Assembly: GCA_016194285.1 (NCBI GenBank)
Contig: JACQBZ010000011.1
Coordinates: 1-59,151, forward strand
Direction: 5' to 3'
Length of the DNA: 59,151 nucleotides
Origin: Nitrospirota bacterium
GTDB taxonomy: Bacteria; Nitrospirota; Nitrospiria; JACQBZ01
The stretch's first letter is position 1, and the number at the start of each line of letters is the position of its first letter. Of the stretch, positions 15,176 to 24,160 are shown in pieces. The notes beneath the pieces are model-generated. The model searched no databases. It worked only from the letters and a program-made list of their open reading frames with translations, and had not been told where the DNA came from. Position numbers and translations under genes: made by a program.

Positions 15176-16136
15176 ACCCTATTTTCTCTCGCAGAATATA
15201 AAGCGGACGGCGTTTGACCTCTTCATAGGTCCGGCCCAGATACTCGCCCATCATTCCCAGAACGATCAGTTGGACACCGGCCAGGAACAGAACCGCCACC
15301 ATGAGCGAGCCCCACCCGTGGGTGGGAAATCCCAGGAGCTCGGTCTGGTTTAAGAAAAATCGCCCGATAATCACAAAAAGTCCCAATAGAAAACTCAAGC
15401 TTGACACGATCAGACCGAGATAAATCGCGACGCGCAGCGGAGCAAAAGAAAACGAGGTCACCCCGTCCCAGGCCAACTTGAGCATCTTGCCGAACGGATA
15501 TTTTGTGCTTCCGGCGAACCGTTCGGTGCGAGGATAGAGAACCCCCGTCTGACGAAATCCGACCCAGAGGGTCAGCCCGCGGACAAACCGGTGGCGTTCC
15601 CCAAGCGACCGAAACACCTCCACGACTTTTCGGTCCAGCAACCGGAAATCGCCGGCATCCATCGGAAGATCCAGATTTCCGATTTTCCGCATGAGGGCAT
15701 AAAACAACCTGGCCGTGGTCCGCTTAAACCAGGTATCCGTTTCTCGGCTTTCGCGGACCCCATAAACCACCTCATATCCGTCGCGCCATTTGTTCAGCAA
15801 CCGCGGGATCGTCTCGGGCGGATCCTGAAGATCCGCGTCGATCACCACAACCGCGTCTCCTTTTGCATGATCCAATCCCGCCGTCAGGGCGATTTGATGG
15901 CCAAAATTTCGGGAGAACTGGAGCACCTTGACGGATTTATCCCACTGAACCAGTTCCGACAGGATCTTCGCCGAGCCGTCATGGCTTCCATCGTCCACAA
16001 AAATGATCTCCGTGCCCGATAATCCGCGCAGTTCTTTGAGAACCGCATGAAGCCGTTTGTAGAATTCATGCAAAACGGCCTCTTCATTATAGACCGGAAC
16101 CACCACGCTCAAGAGAGGTCTATCCGGTATAGTCAT
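15165..16136 (-). CDS. Polyprenyl-phosphate glycosyltransferase, GT2 (GtrB/ArnC/DPM1-like)
   Basis: Loads a sugar from a nucleotide-sugar onto undecaprenyl phosphate at the cytoplasmic face. The 323-residue protein starts at the ATG at 16136, with GGAG 8 bases upstream. The GT2 catalytic domain has LLSVVVPVYNEEAVLHEFY, the acidic VVVIDADLQDPPETI (DxD) and AGDFRLLDRKVVEVF. Two C-terminal helices (about residues 230-295) anchor it, and the YLGRTYEEVKRRPLYIL tail is typical of GtrB/ArnC enzymes. It is first in the GT2-PAP2-GT39-flippase operon and would supply the lipid-linked sugar to the GT39 enzyme. Confidence 0.93.
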   Translation of the reverse strand: MTIPDRPLLSVVVPVYNEEAVLHEFYKRLHAVLKELRGLSGTEIIFVDDGSHDGSAKILSELVQWDKSVKVLQFSRNFGHQIALTAGLDHAKGDAVVVIDADLQDPPETIPRLLNKWRDGYEVVYGVRESRETDTWFKRTTARLFYALMRKIGNLDLPMDAGDFRLLDRKVVEVFRSLGERHRFVRGLTLWVGFRQTGVLYPRTERFAGSTKYPFGKMLKLAWDGVTSFSFAPLRVAIYLGLIVSSLSFLLGLFVIIGRFFLNQTELLGFPTHGWGSLMVAVLFLAGVQLIVLGMMGEYLGRTYEEVKRRPLYILREKIGFDD

Positions 16137-16178
16137 GTCGGCTTCTCCGTTGTAATTGGGGGCCCGTGCAGATATCAC

Positions 16179-17465
16179 TCACCCCGCCGCCTTCAGGCCT
16201 TTGAGACCCTTGAGACCAATGTCCATCCGGCAATGCATGCCCTCGAACCGGATTCGGCTGATCGCCTCGTACGCGAGATCCCGCGCCTGCTGAAAATCGC
16301 GTCCCCCAGCCGTTACGCCCAATACGCGCCCACCGGCCGTCACCAATTCTCCATCACGAAGGACGGTTCCGGCATGGAAAACCACCACGCCGTTTTTGGC
16401 CTCGGCTTGTTCGATTCCCCGGATCGGCTGACCGGATTCAAAGGTGGCCGGATACCCTTTCGCGGTCAGAACAACGCAGACCGAAACGTTCGGACTCCAT
16501 CGAACTCGGAGATGATCCAAGGCTCCAACCGTCAATGCCTCAAAAATTTCGACCAGATCGCTTTCCAGCCGGGTCAGGATCACCTGTGTCTCCGGATCAC
16601 CGAAACGGGCATTATACTCCAAAACCTTCGGACCGTTTTGGGTCAGCATCAGACCCGTATACAATATTCCCTGAAACGGTCGTCCCTCTCGGGCCAAACC
16701 GTCGATCGTGGGTCGGACGATTTCGCGAAGGACCTGTTCCTGCAGTGCTTCCGACAGAACGGGCGCGGGTGAATAGGCGCCCATGCCGCCCGTGTTAGGA
16801 CCCTGATCTTGATCAAAGACGCGCTTATGATCCTGCGACGTCACCATTGGGACGATGGTCTTTCCATCCGTAAAAACCAGGAAGGACGCCTCTTCGCCTT
16901 CCAAACAGTCTTCCAGCAGGATCTGACTTCCGGCTTCACCGAATGTCTTCCGGCGCATGATTAAGTCGATCGCCTGGATCGCCTCGTCTTCATCCTGCGC
17001 GATGATAACCCCCTTGCCACCCGCCAACCCGTCCACCTTGACCACAATGGGAGCCCCGTGATCTTTGGCATATTGGATCGCCGGTTCCGGTTCGTGAAAA
17101 TTTCGGGCACGGGCGGTGGGAATACGATGGCGTTCCATGAAAGATTTCGAGAAGACTTTGCTGGATTCAATCTCGGCCGCGCTTTTGGACGGCCCGACAA
17201 TCCGGAGGCCGGCTTCTCGAAAGCGGTCCGCGATTCCCATCGTCAGCGGTCCCTCCGGACCCACGACCGTTAAATCAATCGCCTTGCTCGTTGCAAAATC
17301 CAGGAGCCCGTTTAAATCGTCGGTCTTGATGAGAACACAACGGGCGTGGCGGGCGATCCCGGGATTGCCGGGTGCGCAATAGAGCGCCTCCACCCTGGGG
17401 CTCTGGGCTAACTTCCAGACCAGGGCATGCTCCCGACCGCCGCTTCCGATTACCAGGATTTTCAT
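16179..17465 (-). CDS. purD: Phosphoribosylamine-glycine ligase (GAR synthetase)
   Basis: ATP-grasp enzyme joining glycine to phosphoribosylamine in purine synthesis. With the ATG at 17465 it has 428 residues, the usual length, and begins MKILVIGSGGREHALVWKL. Further landmarks are VVGPEGPLTMGIAD, VVKVDGLAGGKGV, the LEGEEASFLVFTDG segment, QDHKRVFDQDQGPNTGGMGA and LEYNARFGDPETQVILTR. No clear ribosome site precedes the start. Element E (17482-17538) lies only 17 bp upstream and fills most of the gap from purH. The gene is not contiguous with purM-purN or purE, so purine genes are split into three groups here. Confidence 0.97.
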   Translation of the reverse strand: MKILVIGSGGREHALVWKLAQSPRVEALYCAPGNPGIARHARCVLIKTDDLNGLLDFATSKAIDLTVVGPEGPLTMGIADRFREAGLRIVGPSKSAAEIESSKVFSKSFMERHRIPTARARNFHEPEPAIQYAKDHGAPIVVKVDGLAGGKGVIIAQDEDEAIQAIDLIMRRKTFGEAGSQILLEDCLEGEEASFLVFTDGKTIVPMVTSQDHKRVFDQDQGPNTGGMGAYSPAPVLSEALQEQVLREIVRPTIDGLAREGRPFQGILYTGLMLTQNGPKVLEYNARFGDPETQVILTRLESDLVEIFEALTVGALDHLRVRWSPNVSVCVVLTAKGYPATFESGQPIRGIEQAEAKNGVVVFHAGTVLRDGELVTAGGRVLGVTAGGRDFQQARDLAYEAISRIRFEGMHCRMDIGLKGLKGLKAAG

Positions 17466-17481
17466 CGATAAAATAGGGTTG

Positions 17482-17538
17482 GTAGGGGCGGGATGCATCC
17501 CGCCCAAAGATTCAGGGCGCCATGCATGGCGCCCCTAC
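17482..17538. repeat. Element E: 57-bp double palindrome with terminal inverted repeats
   Basis: Two hairpins, GGGCGGGATGCATCCCGCCC and GGGCGCCATGCATGGCGCCC, are separated by AAAGATTCA. The outer ends are inverted copies, GTAGGGGC and GCCCCTAC. It lies between purH and purD, 17 bp from the purD start. It shares the GTAGGGGC end with element A. Confidence 0.85.
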
Positions 17539-17564
17539 AAACGTAACATCGTTGCACGCGTTTA

Positions 17565-19133
17565 TCAATGCCTAAAATGCCGCATGCCCGTCATCACCAT
17601 CGCCATCTCGTGTTCATCGGCGGCCCGTATCACCTCCTCATCCTTGATCGAACCCCCGGGCTGAATGACGGCCCTGACGCCCGCTTTCGCGGCCTCATCC
17701 AGACCGTCGCGAAAGGGAAAGAAGGCGTCCGAGGCCATCACGGTCCCGGCCAGCGAGGATTGCGCCTTCATCATCGCGATCTTCACCGAATCAACCCGGC
17801 TCATCTGGCCGGCTCCGATTCCGATGGTCTGGCCCGGTCTCGCATAAACAATGGCGTTGGACTTGACATGTTTACAGACAATCCAGGCAAAGGCCATAGC
17901 GTCATATTCCTCATCCGTGGGTTTGCGCTTCGTGACGACCTTCAGTTTTCTCAGATCCTCGATCCGGCCCAGGTCTCGGTCCTGCAAAATCAGTCCTCCG
18001 ATCACCCGTTTCATGTCCATTTCGCCTCGGCGCTCCCACGTCACTTTCAAATCAGGGCCGACATCTAAGAGACGAAGGTCCTTCTTCTTTTTAAACACGT
18101 CCAGGGCGCTGCGTTCGAAGCCGGGGGCGATCACGATCTCGACAAACATCTTGGCGATCTCCTCCGCCATCTCGACATCCACCGGCCGGTTGAAAGCGAT
18201 CACCCCGCCGAACGCCGAGATCGGATCCGTGGCCCGAGCCTTCGTATAGGCTTCGAGCAGCGTCTCTCCCGTCGCCACGCCACACGGATTGTTGTGTTTG
18301 ATGATCACGACCGCCGTCTCATTAAATTCCTTCACCAGCTCCAGGCCGGCGTTGGCGTCCAGAAAATTATTAAAGGACATCGCCTTGCCATGCAGCTGTT
18401 TGGCCGTCGATACGGAAGGCTCTGTAGGCTGGAACTCGCGATAGAAAGCAGCCTGCTGATGCGGGTTCTCCCCGTAACGGAGATCCTCGACTTTCTCAAA
18501 CTGCAGCGTGAAGATGCTCGGAAAACGCACGCGATCCGCTTCCTTTGTGCGGTTTTCAAGATAGGAGGAGATGACGCTGTCGTAACGGGCGGTGTGGTTG
18601 AAGACTTTTTTCGCGAGCCCTAAACGCGTTTCCCGGGAGATCGCCCCGTTGTTGCTTCGGAGCTCGGCTAAAACTTTTGGATAATCACGAGGGTCCACGA
18701 TGACCGTCACATGCTCGAAGTTTTTGGCGGAGGAGCGCAACATGGCCGGTCCGCCGATGTCGATGTTCTCGATCGCGTCTTCGAAACGGACGTTCGGCTT
18801 GGCCACGGTCGATTCGAACGGATAGAGATTCACGGCGACGAGATCAATCGGCTCCAGACCCTGCTGCTTCATCTGGGCCAGATGCGTCGGATTGTCCCGC
18901 CTCGCCAAAAGTCCGCCGTGGATCTTGGGATGAAGCGTCTTGACCCGGCCGTCCAGCATCTCCGGAAACCCGGTGAACTCGGCCACATCCTTGACCGGAA
19001 TGCCGGCCTCCTTCAAGGTCTTGGCCGTCCCGCCGGTAGAGAGGATCTCAACCCCCATCCCCGCCAGCCCCTTGGCCAACTCGACCACGCCTTCTTTATT
19101 CGATACGCTGATCAAGGCCCGCTGAATCTTCAT
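17565..19133 (-). CDS. purH: Bifunctional AICAR formyltransferase / IMP cyclohydrolase
   Basis: Carries out the last two steps of IMP synthesis. The 522-residue length is standard. The N-terminal cyclohydrolase (MGS-like, about 1-195) has [26 protein letters not shown] and [19 protein letters not shown]. The C-terminal transformylase has [43 protein letters not shown] and near the end [20 protein letters not shown] with [13 protein letters not shown]. The gene is intact and ends MRHFRH. It lies immediately downstream of the small membrane methyltransferase gene (22 bp gap) and about 100 bp upstream of purD, separated by element E. Confidence 0.98.
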   Translation of the reverse strand: MKIQRALISVSNKEGVVELAKGLAGMGVEILSTGGTAKTLKEAGIPVKDVAEFTGFPEMLDGRVKTLHPKIHGGLLARRDNPTHLAQMKQQGLEPIDLVAVNLYPFESTVAKPNVRFEDAIENIDIGGPAMLRSSAKNFEHVTVIVDPRDYPKVLAELRSNNGAISRETRLGLAKKVFNHTARYDSVISSYLENRTKEADRVRFPSIFTLQFEKVEDLRYGENPHQQAAFYREFQPTEPSVSTAKQLHGKAMSFNNFLDANAGLELVKEFNETAVVIIKHNNPCGVATGETLLEAYTKARATDPISAFGGVIAFNRPVDVEMAEEIAKMFVEIVIAPGFERSALDVFKKKKDLRLLDVGPDLKVTWERRGEMDMKRVIGGLILQDRDLGRIEDLRKLKVVTKRKPTDEEYDAMAFAWIVCKHVKSNAIVYARPGQTIGIGAGQMSRVDSVKIAMMKAQSSLAGTVMASDAFFPFRDGLDEAAKAGVRAVIQPGGSIKDEEVIRAADEHEMAMVMTGMRHFRH

Positions 19134-19155
19134 TTTCCCCTCGCTGAATTTTTAT

Positions 19156-19719
19156 TTATCCCAAGCTGAACCAAAACCGCAAACTGATTGCGAGGACACC
19201 CAAGACGACCGCCAGTGCCGTTCCGTCCTCGCTGTTTTCATAAAACCATTCCCACTCCCACTGTCCTGTTCCCCGGCCCGCATAGGGGTGGAGGCTTGGA
19301 AGATAATCCGGAACGGCCCGGTCGTAATCGACCCAGGCCTGGCCGAAATGCTCACGCAGCCGTCGTCCTTCCCGCTTCTTTTTGAACGGGGCGTAATAGA
19401 CGAAAAAGATCGCCAGACCGATGATGAGGAGATAAACGTTTTGGGCCATGAGACAGAATCCGATTAGAATGAGCAAGGTCCCGAGATAAAGCGGATTCTT
19501 CACGTAAGCGTACGGTCCGGTCGTCGTCACCTCTTTCGTCTTTTTCAAGTGGCCCGCGGCCCAGACCCGCAGTGCCTCCCCAATCAGAACGAACAGGAGA
19601 CCCGGAATAAACCAGCTCAGCGTCGGTCGGGCGAAGATGATCAGGAGGATTAAGGCCAGATAGACCGGGACTGTTTTGAAGGTCACGCGCTTGAATCGCG
19701 CGGCCATGGGCGTTGCCAC
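19156..19719 (-). CDS. Isoprenylcysteine carboxyl methyltransferase-like membrane methyltransferase
   Basis: A 187-residue inner-membrane protein of the ICMT/PEMT superfamily. The hallmark region is GPYAYVKNPLYLGTLLILIG followed, after two hydrophobic helices, by REGRRLREHFGQAWVDYDRAVPDYLP. In the family this forms the SAM-binding pocket (Arg-x-Pro-x-Tyr and the later Glu/Tyr). The start is a GTG at 19719 with AGGAGG 4 bases upstream. Bacterial members methylate lipids, phospholipid head groups or small molecules. The substrate here is unknown. It precedes purH by 22 bp and may be co-transcribed with it, though a functional link is unlikely. Confidence 0.85.
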   Translation of the reverse strand: MATPMAARFKRVTFKTVPVYLALILLIIFARPTLSWFIPGLLFVLIGEALRVWAAGHLKKTKEVTTTGPYAYVKNPLYLGTLLILIGFCLMAQNVYLLIIGLAIFFVYYAPFKKKREGRRLREHFGQAWVDYDRAVPDYLPSLHPYAGRGTGQWEWEWFYENSEDGTALAVVLGVLAISLRFWFSLG

Positions 19720-19798
19720 ATCCCCTCCTCAGAAAGTGTCGGTAGAATACCAGATACCCGGCGGAAATTCAAGGAGGAAATAGACGACGAGATTAAAT

Positions 19799-20137
19799 TT
19801 ATGAGATAAGAGTCCGAAGGTTTTGCAATAACTTTTGGAGACTCCGGCCGGAGATTTTCCCGGTCACCTTGACAAAACGCCGATTGTCAATGGAACGAAT
19901 TTGATCAACCAAGATATCGGAGGGCTCCTTCAGGCCACCCTCTCCGGTTGCCAGATGAACTCGTAGGAACTGCGCTTTCGGGTGGATCTGAGTCGTGATC
20001 GGACAGATCACTGTCGAGGGATGGAGGCCGTTGAGAAGGTCGGTCTGAACAACGACGACGGGGCGGACCTTCCCAGGTTCGGTCCCGATTCTCGGATTGA
20101 GATCGGCAATGTAGACATGACCCTTTTTAATCTCCAT
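19799..20137 (-). CDS. mazF: MazF/PemK-type mRNA interferase toxin
   Basis: A 112-residue toxin that would cleave mRNA at short specific sequences. The MazF fold is recognisable: GHVYIADLNPRIGTEPGKVR followed by PVVVVQTDLLNG (the RPVVV core with the conserved Arg), STVICPITTQ, and late DILVDQIRSIDNRRFVKVTG, which carries the D-Q-hR motif. The C-terminal LQNLRTL helix is usual. It is 5 bp downstream of a ribbon-helix-helix type antitoxin gene, the normal MazEF order. No truncation is seen. Confidence 0.93.
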   Translation of the reverse strand: MEIKKGHVYIADLNPRIGTEPGKVRPVVVVQTDLLNGLHPSTVICPITTQIHPKAQFLRVHLATGEGGLKEPSDILVDQIRSIDNRRFVKVTGKISGRSLQKLLQNLRTLIS

Positions 20138-20142
20138 GCCGT

Positions 20143-20382
20143 CTACTCATCCAGTTTGTCTTCGATCTGTTCAAAGACCTGCAGGACCTCCATCGAATTC
20201 TCCGCCACCAGGGCCGACTCATCAGCCAGAGTCTTCTTGAGCAGTTTTCGCTTCCAGAGCTTGTTGTAGAGATTGATCGCCTCGTTAAAGTAGGCGTTCC
20301 TCGGCCGTCGGCTTTTCCGGAGAATCTCCTCAGCTTCCTCGAAGACTTCGTCTTTTAATTTCAAAGAAAGAGCTTTAGACAT
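20143..20382 (-). CDS. Ribbon-helix-helix type antitoxin (MazE-like)
   Basis: A 79-residue acidic antitoxin that would neutralise the adjacent MazF and repress the operon. The start at 20382 has GGAGAGG 5 bases upstream. The N-terminus ALSLKLKDEVFEEAEEILRK resembles a ribbon-helix-helix DNA-binding module. NAYFNEAINLYNKLWKRKLL forms the next helices, and the C-terminal half (EVLQVFEQIEDKLDE) is acidic and probably wraps the toxin. It is not the AbrB-type MazE. An operator-like palindrome overlaps the promoter at 20405-20448. Confidence 0.85.
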   Translation of the reverse strand: MSKALSLKLKDEVFEEAEEILRKSRRPRNAYFNEAINLYNKLWKRKLLKKTLADESALVAENSMEVLQVFEQIEDKLDE

Positions 20383-20404
20383 CTTACCTCTCCTTCCATC
20401 TGTA

Positions 20405-20448
20405 TTGGTATCACCAAAAGCATATACCATCGGCTTGGCGCTTGTCAA
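20405..20448 (-). promoter_or_regulatory. Promoter and operator of the MazEF-type module
   Basis: On the minus strand a TTGACA box (20443-20448) is followed by TATATG (16 bp) or TATGCT (18 bp). The inverted repeat TTGGT-ATC-ACCAA (20405-20417) covers the expected start site. This arrangement suits autorepression by the antitoxin. Confidence 0.6.
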
Positions 20449-20759
20449 GGAGGAGGCAACGCTTCAGCATTCCCGATGCAGACTCCTCCCCGGGCTTTCG
20501 CCCACCCCCGCGCGCGAGGCCGGAGGGGAGCCGGACTAATTCCTATAACCCTCGGTCGCTTTTCACCCGGAAGCGGCCGCGTTTGGCGCGCGGATATTCG
20601 TATCGGCTAATGTTACAGAAAATGTGGCAGGACAAGGGGGAGTATACAAGAAGCGGGTAAAAAGTCAAGGAAAGCAACTTTCGCGGAGACAAGCTCCGCT
20701 CTGTGGGAGAAACCGATCATGTCCTGGTTACAGCGCGGAGTTTATCTCCACGATGAAAT
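20449..20759. other. Gene-free interval between the toxin-antitoxin module and oppC
   Basis: Of about 310 bp, I see no credible coding frame, RNA or insertion sequence. A short hairpin, GCGGAG-ACAAG-CTCCGC, lies near 20695-20711. No clear terminator was found for oppC. OppD/OppF genes would be expected here if the transporter operon were complete, but they are absent. Confidence 0.5.
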
Positions 20760-21581
20760 TTATCTCATTCGCTGCTCGGGATCGAGGGCGTCGCGAAGGG
20801 CGTCGCCTAGGACATTGAAGGCGACCATCGTCAGAAACAGGATCAGGCTTGGAAACAGGATCAGATGGGGGTAGAACTTCATCGCGCTCCAGCCTTCGTT
20901 TGCCATGCTGCCCCAGCTGGCAAACGGCGGCGCGATTCCGAGACCGATGAAGCTCAAGGTGGACTCGGCCAGGATCGCGGCCGGGACGCGGAAGGTCAAG
21001 GTGACGATCAGCACGCCCAACGTATTGGGAAGAATATGGACAAACAGAATTCGGTGATGGGGTGCGCCGACGGCGCGGGCGGCCTCCACGTAGCTGAACT
21101 CCCGAAGCTTCAACACCTCTCCCCGGATGATCCTCGCCACCGTCACCCAGCTCACGAGGCTCAAGGCCAGAAAGATCCCCAGGACACCCCGTCCGATCGT
21201 CACCGTGATCAGAATAATCAGCAAGAGATCCGGCAGCGAATAGACCAGGTCCACGAACCGCATAAGAATATTGTCCGTTCTCCCCCCCGCATAACCCGAG
21301 ACGGCGCCGTAAATTGTGCCGAACAGTACGGCGAACAGGGCCGTGAAAATTCCCACGGCCATCGACATCCGCGCGCCGTAAAGCAGGCGGGAAAAAAGAT
21401 CCCGTCCGAGACGGTCCGTCCCCATCCAGTGCTGCGAGCCGGGGCCCTGGAGAATGGAATGGGTATCCTGTTGATCAAACGGATACGGTGCCAGCCACGG
21501 AGCGGCCAGCGCAGCAAGGCAGACGAGCAGAATAAACCCGCCGCTGATAGTGATTCTCGGATTAGACTGCAAGAAACGCAT
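20760..21581 (-). CDS. Oligopeptide/dipeptide ABC transporter permease, OppC/DppC-like
   Basis: A 273-residue inner-membrane permease. The N-terminal helix is followed by the periplasmic HWMGTDRLGRDLFSRLLYGA segment that marks OppC/DppC proteins. About five further helices follow, with the cytoplasmic ATPase-coupling loop YVEAARAVGAPHHRILFVHILPN (EAA motif). It lies 5 bp downstream of the OppB gene. No ATPase genes (OppD/OppF) follow. The next genes are the toxin-antitoxin pair, so the transporter must use ATPases coded elsewhere, if it is functional. Confidence 0.92.
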   Translation of the reverse strand: MRFLQSNPRITISGGFILLVCLAALAAPWLAPYPFDQQDTHSILQGPGSQHWMGTDRLGRDLFSRLLYGARMSMAVGIFTALFAVLFGTIYGAVSGYAGGRTDNILMRFVDLVYSLPDLLLIILITVTIGRGVLGIFLALSLVSWVTVARIIRGEVLKLREFSYVEAARAVGAPHHRILFVHILPNTLGVLIVTLTFRVPAAILAESTLSFIGLGIAPPFASWGSMANEGWSAMKFYPHLILFPSLILFLTMVAFNVLGDALRDALDPEQRMR

Positions 21582-21586
21582 CGGTG

Positions 21587-22510
21587 TTAATTGCCTCCAA
21601 CCCTCATCCTCGGATCAATCCATGTGTAAATCAGGTCCACGACGATATTCGCCAGGACAATCAGCACGGCATAGACCAGCGTGACGCCCATGATCAGCGG
21701 GTAATCCCGATTCGTCACGGCCGTGATAAAGTACCGGCCCATTCCCGGGATCGAAAAGATGAATTCAACCACGAAGGAGCCGGTGACAAGCGTCGCCGTT
21801 AAGGGACCGAGAAAAGAGACGACCGGCGTGATCGAGTTTTTCAGCGCATGTTTGAGCAGGACCTGCCGCTCGCCGAAACCCTTTGCCCGTACGGTCCGTA
21901 TGAAATCTTTATGAAGGACCTCCAACATGCTCGATCGTGTCAGCCTCGCGATGTAGGCCGCGGGAAGCATCGCAAGCGTCACGGCCGGAAGCATCCCGTA
22001 CCGCCATCCTTCCCACAATGCCGCCGGGAAAAAATGAAGCCGGTAGCTGAAGACCATGATCAAAAACGTCCCGACGACGAAACTCGGAAGCGAGATCCCG
22101 GCCGTGGCGAGGAACATGCCGGCATGATCCGCCCAGGATCGCGGACGCGCGGCCGCGACGATGCCGGCGCCCACCCCGACGATCACCGAGATCAAAACGG
22201 CCCAGAGGCCGAGCTGCATCGAGACCGGAAAGGTGTCACGGATGATGTCGTTCACATTGCGTCCGAGATATTTATAGGAGGGCCCCAGGTCCCCGTGAAG
22301 AAGGTCTTTTAGATAAAAAAGATACTGCATCATGACGGGTTGATCCAGATGGTATTTCGCATCGACGTTCGCCCGGATCTCGGGCGGCAGCGGCTTTTCC
22401 TGATCGAAGGGCCCTCCCGGCACGAGATGCATGAGGACAAACGTCGCCGTGGCAACCAGCCACAGCACCGGGATTCCCCAGGCCAGTCTCGCAAGGATGA
22501 AACGGATCAC
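21587..22510 (-). CDS. Oligopeptide/dipeptide ABC transporter permease, OppB/DppB-like
   Basis: A 307-residue inner-membrane permease. The start MIRFILARLAWGIPVLWLVA and the long periplasmic loop after the first helix (GPFDQEKPLPPEIRANVDAK) are typical of OppB/DppB. The EAA-type coupling loop is DFIRTVRAKGFGERQVLLKH. Six helices are apparent, ending in VDLIYTWIDPRMRVGG, a common OppB tail. The start overlaps the OppA stop (ATGA), so the three genes are one transcript in the order A-B-C. Confidence 0.93.
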   Translation of the reverse strand: MIRFILARLAWGIPVLWLVATATFVLMHLVPGGPFDQEKPLPPEIRANVDAKYHLDQPVMMQYLFYLKDLLHGDLGPSYKYLGRNVNDIIRDTFPVSMQLGLWAVLISVIVGVGAGIVAAARPRSWADHAGMFLATAGISLPSFVVGTFLIMVFSYRLHFFPAALWEGWRYGMLPAVTLAMLPAAYIARLTRSSMLEVLHKDFIRTVRAKGFGERQVLLKHALKNSITPVVSFLGPLTATLVTGSFVVEFIFSIPGMGRYFITAVTNRDYPLIMGVTLVYAVLIVLANIVVDLIYTWIDPRMRVGGN

Positions 22511-24099
22511 GGTCGCTCCAATCGGACGTTTTTTAAGATGAGCAGTTCCAGCGCGTTGATTTGAAGTCCACGGACATAGGGTTTGACCACCCAGTTCTGT
22601 GTCGCCACAAAGAGCGGCATGATCACGACATCCTTTTCGAGCAAAATTCGCTGTGCCTCGTCGTAGGCTTTCTGCCGATGTGCCGAATCGGGATCGGCCG
22701 CGGCCGACCGGATCAGCGCATCATAACGATCGTTTTTCCAACGGGTACGGTTATTCCCGCTGGTCGAGGTGAACAGATTCAGGAAATTATCCGGATCGGG
22801 ATAGTCGGCGCCCCACCCCAGCCGGAACAACGGCAGAGGGTCGGTCTGAAGCCGTTTAAGATAAACCTTCCATTCCTGGTTGTCCAGCAAGACCTCCACG
22901 CCCAAATTCCGTTTCCATTGAGCCTGAAGATTCTCGGCGATCAGACTGTTTTCCGGACTGGTGTTGAACGCCGCCGTAACGGTCGGGAAACCCCGGCCGG
23001 CGGGATAACCCGCCTCGGCCAGCAGGCGTCGCGCGGCTTCGGGATCGAAGGGAAGACCGATCGCGGGATTATGATAGGGCATCCCCGGCGGAAGCCAGAA
23101 GGAGGCCGGGACCTCCCCTCGTTTTAAGATCGCCGGAAATTCTTTTCGGTCGATCGCCATCGAAAAAGCGCGACGGATCCGGGGATCCGTAAAAGGCGGC
23201 TTCAGCACATTAAAGCCGTAATAGTACCCGCGGAGGAGCGGCGCCGTAAAATATTTGGGCTTCCCCCGGTACGTGGCCATCGCCTCGGGCGGCAGCGTGG
23301 CCATCTCCAGATCGCCGGTCTCGTAGAGGGTCAGCGCGGTCGTGGTTTCGTTGACGACGAACATCACCACCTTTCCGAGCGCCGGTCGGGGTCCGTAGTA
23401 ATAAGGGTTCGGGCGCAAGGTCAGCTTGTACTCGTGACGCCATTCGTCCAGCACAAAAGGGCCGTCGGTGACCATCGGGCCCGGCTCGGTCCACCGTTCA
23501 CCGAATTTCTCGACGATATCGCGGCGCATCGGAAAGGTGACCATGAACGTAACGATGCTCGGGAAAAAAACGATCGGCTTTCTCAGCCGGACCTGGAGCG
23601 TCCGGTCGTCCAGCGCGCGGACCCCGACCGAGTCCGGACGATCCGCCTTGCCGGTGTTGTAGTCTTCTGCCCCCTCGATGTCGTACAGAAAGTAAGCGTA
23701 CTCCGCGGCGGTTTGCGGATTCAAAAGGCGTTTCCAGGAATACTCGAAATCTCCGGCCGTGACCGGCTTCCCATCACTCCAGCGGGCGTCTTCACGAAGG
23801 TGAAAAAGATAGGTCCGGCCGTCGGGCGAGACCTCCCAGGAACGGGCCACGGCCGGGCGCGGCCTGAGTTGCTCGTCGTACTCCGTGAGCCCTTCCATTA
23901 AGTTGATCAGAACGTCGAACGAAACGCTGTCGGTGGCGAGATTCCAATCGAGCGTCGGCGGCTCATTGGAAAGCGTCATTCGAAATGTCGGCTCAGCCGG
24001 ACCCGGGGGAACGCGCGCGGACGTACGGACAAACAGCACGGCCAGCGCCAGAATCAGCCCAATCGTAACGGCCCATTTTATCCAGTTGCGATGAATCAT
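22507..24099 (-). CDS. Periplasmic oligopeptide-binding protein (OppA/DppA, SBP family 5)
   Basis: A solute receptor that would deliver peptides (or nickel, opines or similar) to the OppBC permeases. From the ATG at 24099 it has 530 residues. A single N-terminal hydrophobic helix (about 8-27) with no lipobox acts as signal or anchor. The mature part starts FRMTLSNEPPTLDWNLATDS, typical of SBP_bac_5, with the ARWSDGKPVTAGDFEYSWKR signature of OppA proteins. WGADYPDPDNFLNLF near the C-terminus is also characteristic. A TTG start five codons upstream is possible. There is no strong ribosome site for either start. Confidence 0.92.
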   Translation of the reverse strand: MIHRNWIKWAVTIGLILALAVLFVRTSARVPPGPAEPTFRMTLSNEPPTLDWNLATDSVSFDVLINLMEGLTEYDEQLRPRPAVARSWEVSPDGRTYLFHLREDARWSDGKPVTAGDFEYSWKRLLNPQTAAEYAYFLYDIEGAEDYNTGKADRPDSVGVRALDDRTLQVRLRKPIVFFPSIVTFMVTFPMRRDIVEKFGERWTEPGPMVTDGPFVLDEWRHEYKLTLRPNPYYYGPRPALGKVVMFVVNETTTALTLYETGDLEMATLPPEAMATYRGKPKYFTAPLLRGYYYGFNVLKPPFTDPRIRRAFSMAIDRKEFPAILKRGEVPASFWLPPGMPYHNPAIGLPFDPEAARRLLAEAGYPAGRGFPTVTAAFNTSPENSLIAENLQAQWKRNLGVEVLLDNQEWKVYLKRLQTDPLPLFRLGWGADYPDPDNFLNLFTSTSGNNRTRWKNDRYDALIRSAAADPDSAHRQKAYDEAQRILLEKDVVIMPLFVATQNWVVKPYVRGLQINALELLILKNVRLERP

Positions 24100-24160
24100 C
24101 ACGAGTGATTGCAAACCCGCAGTTGATTATATATGATGGCGCTTTAAAATACTATTTATC

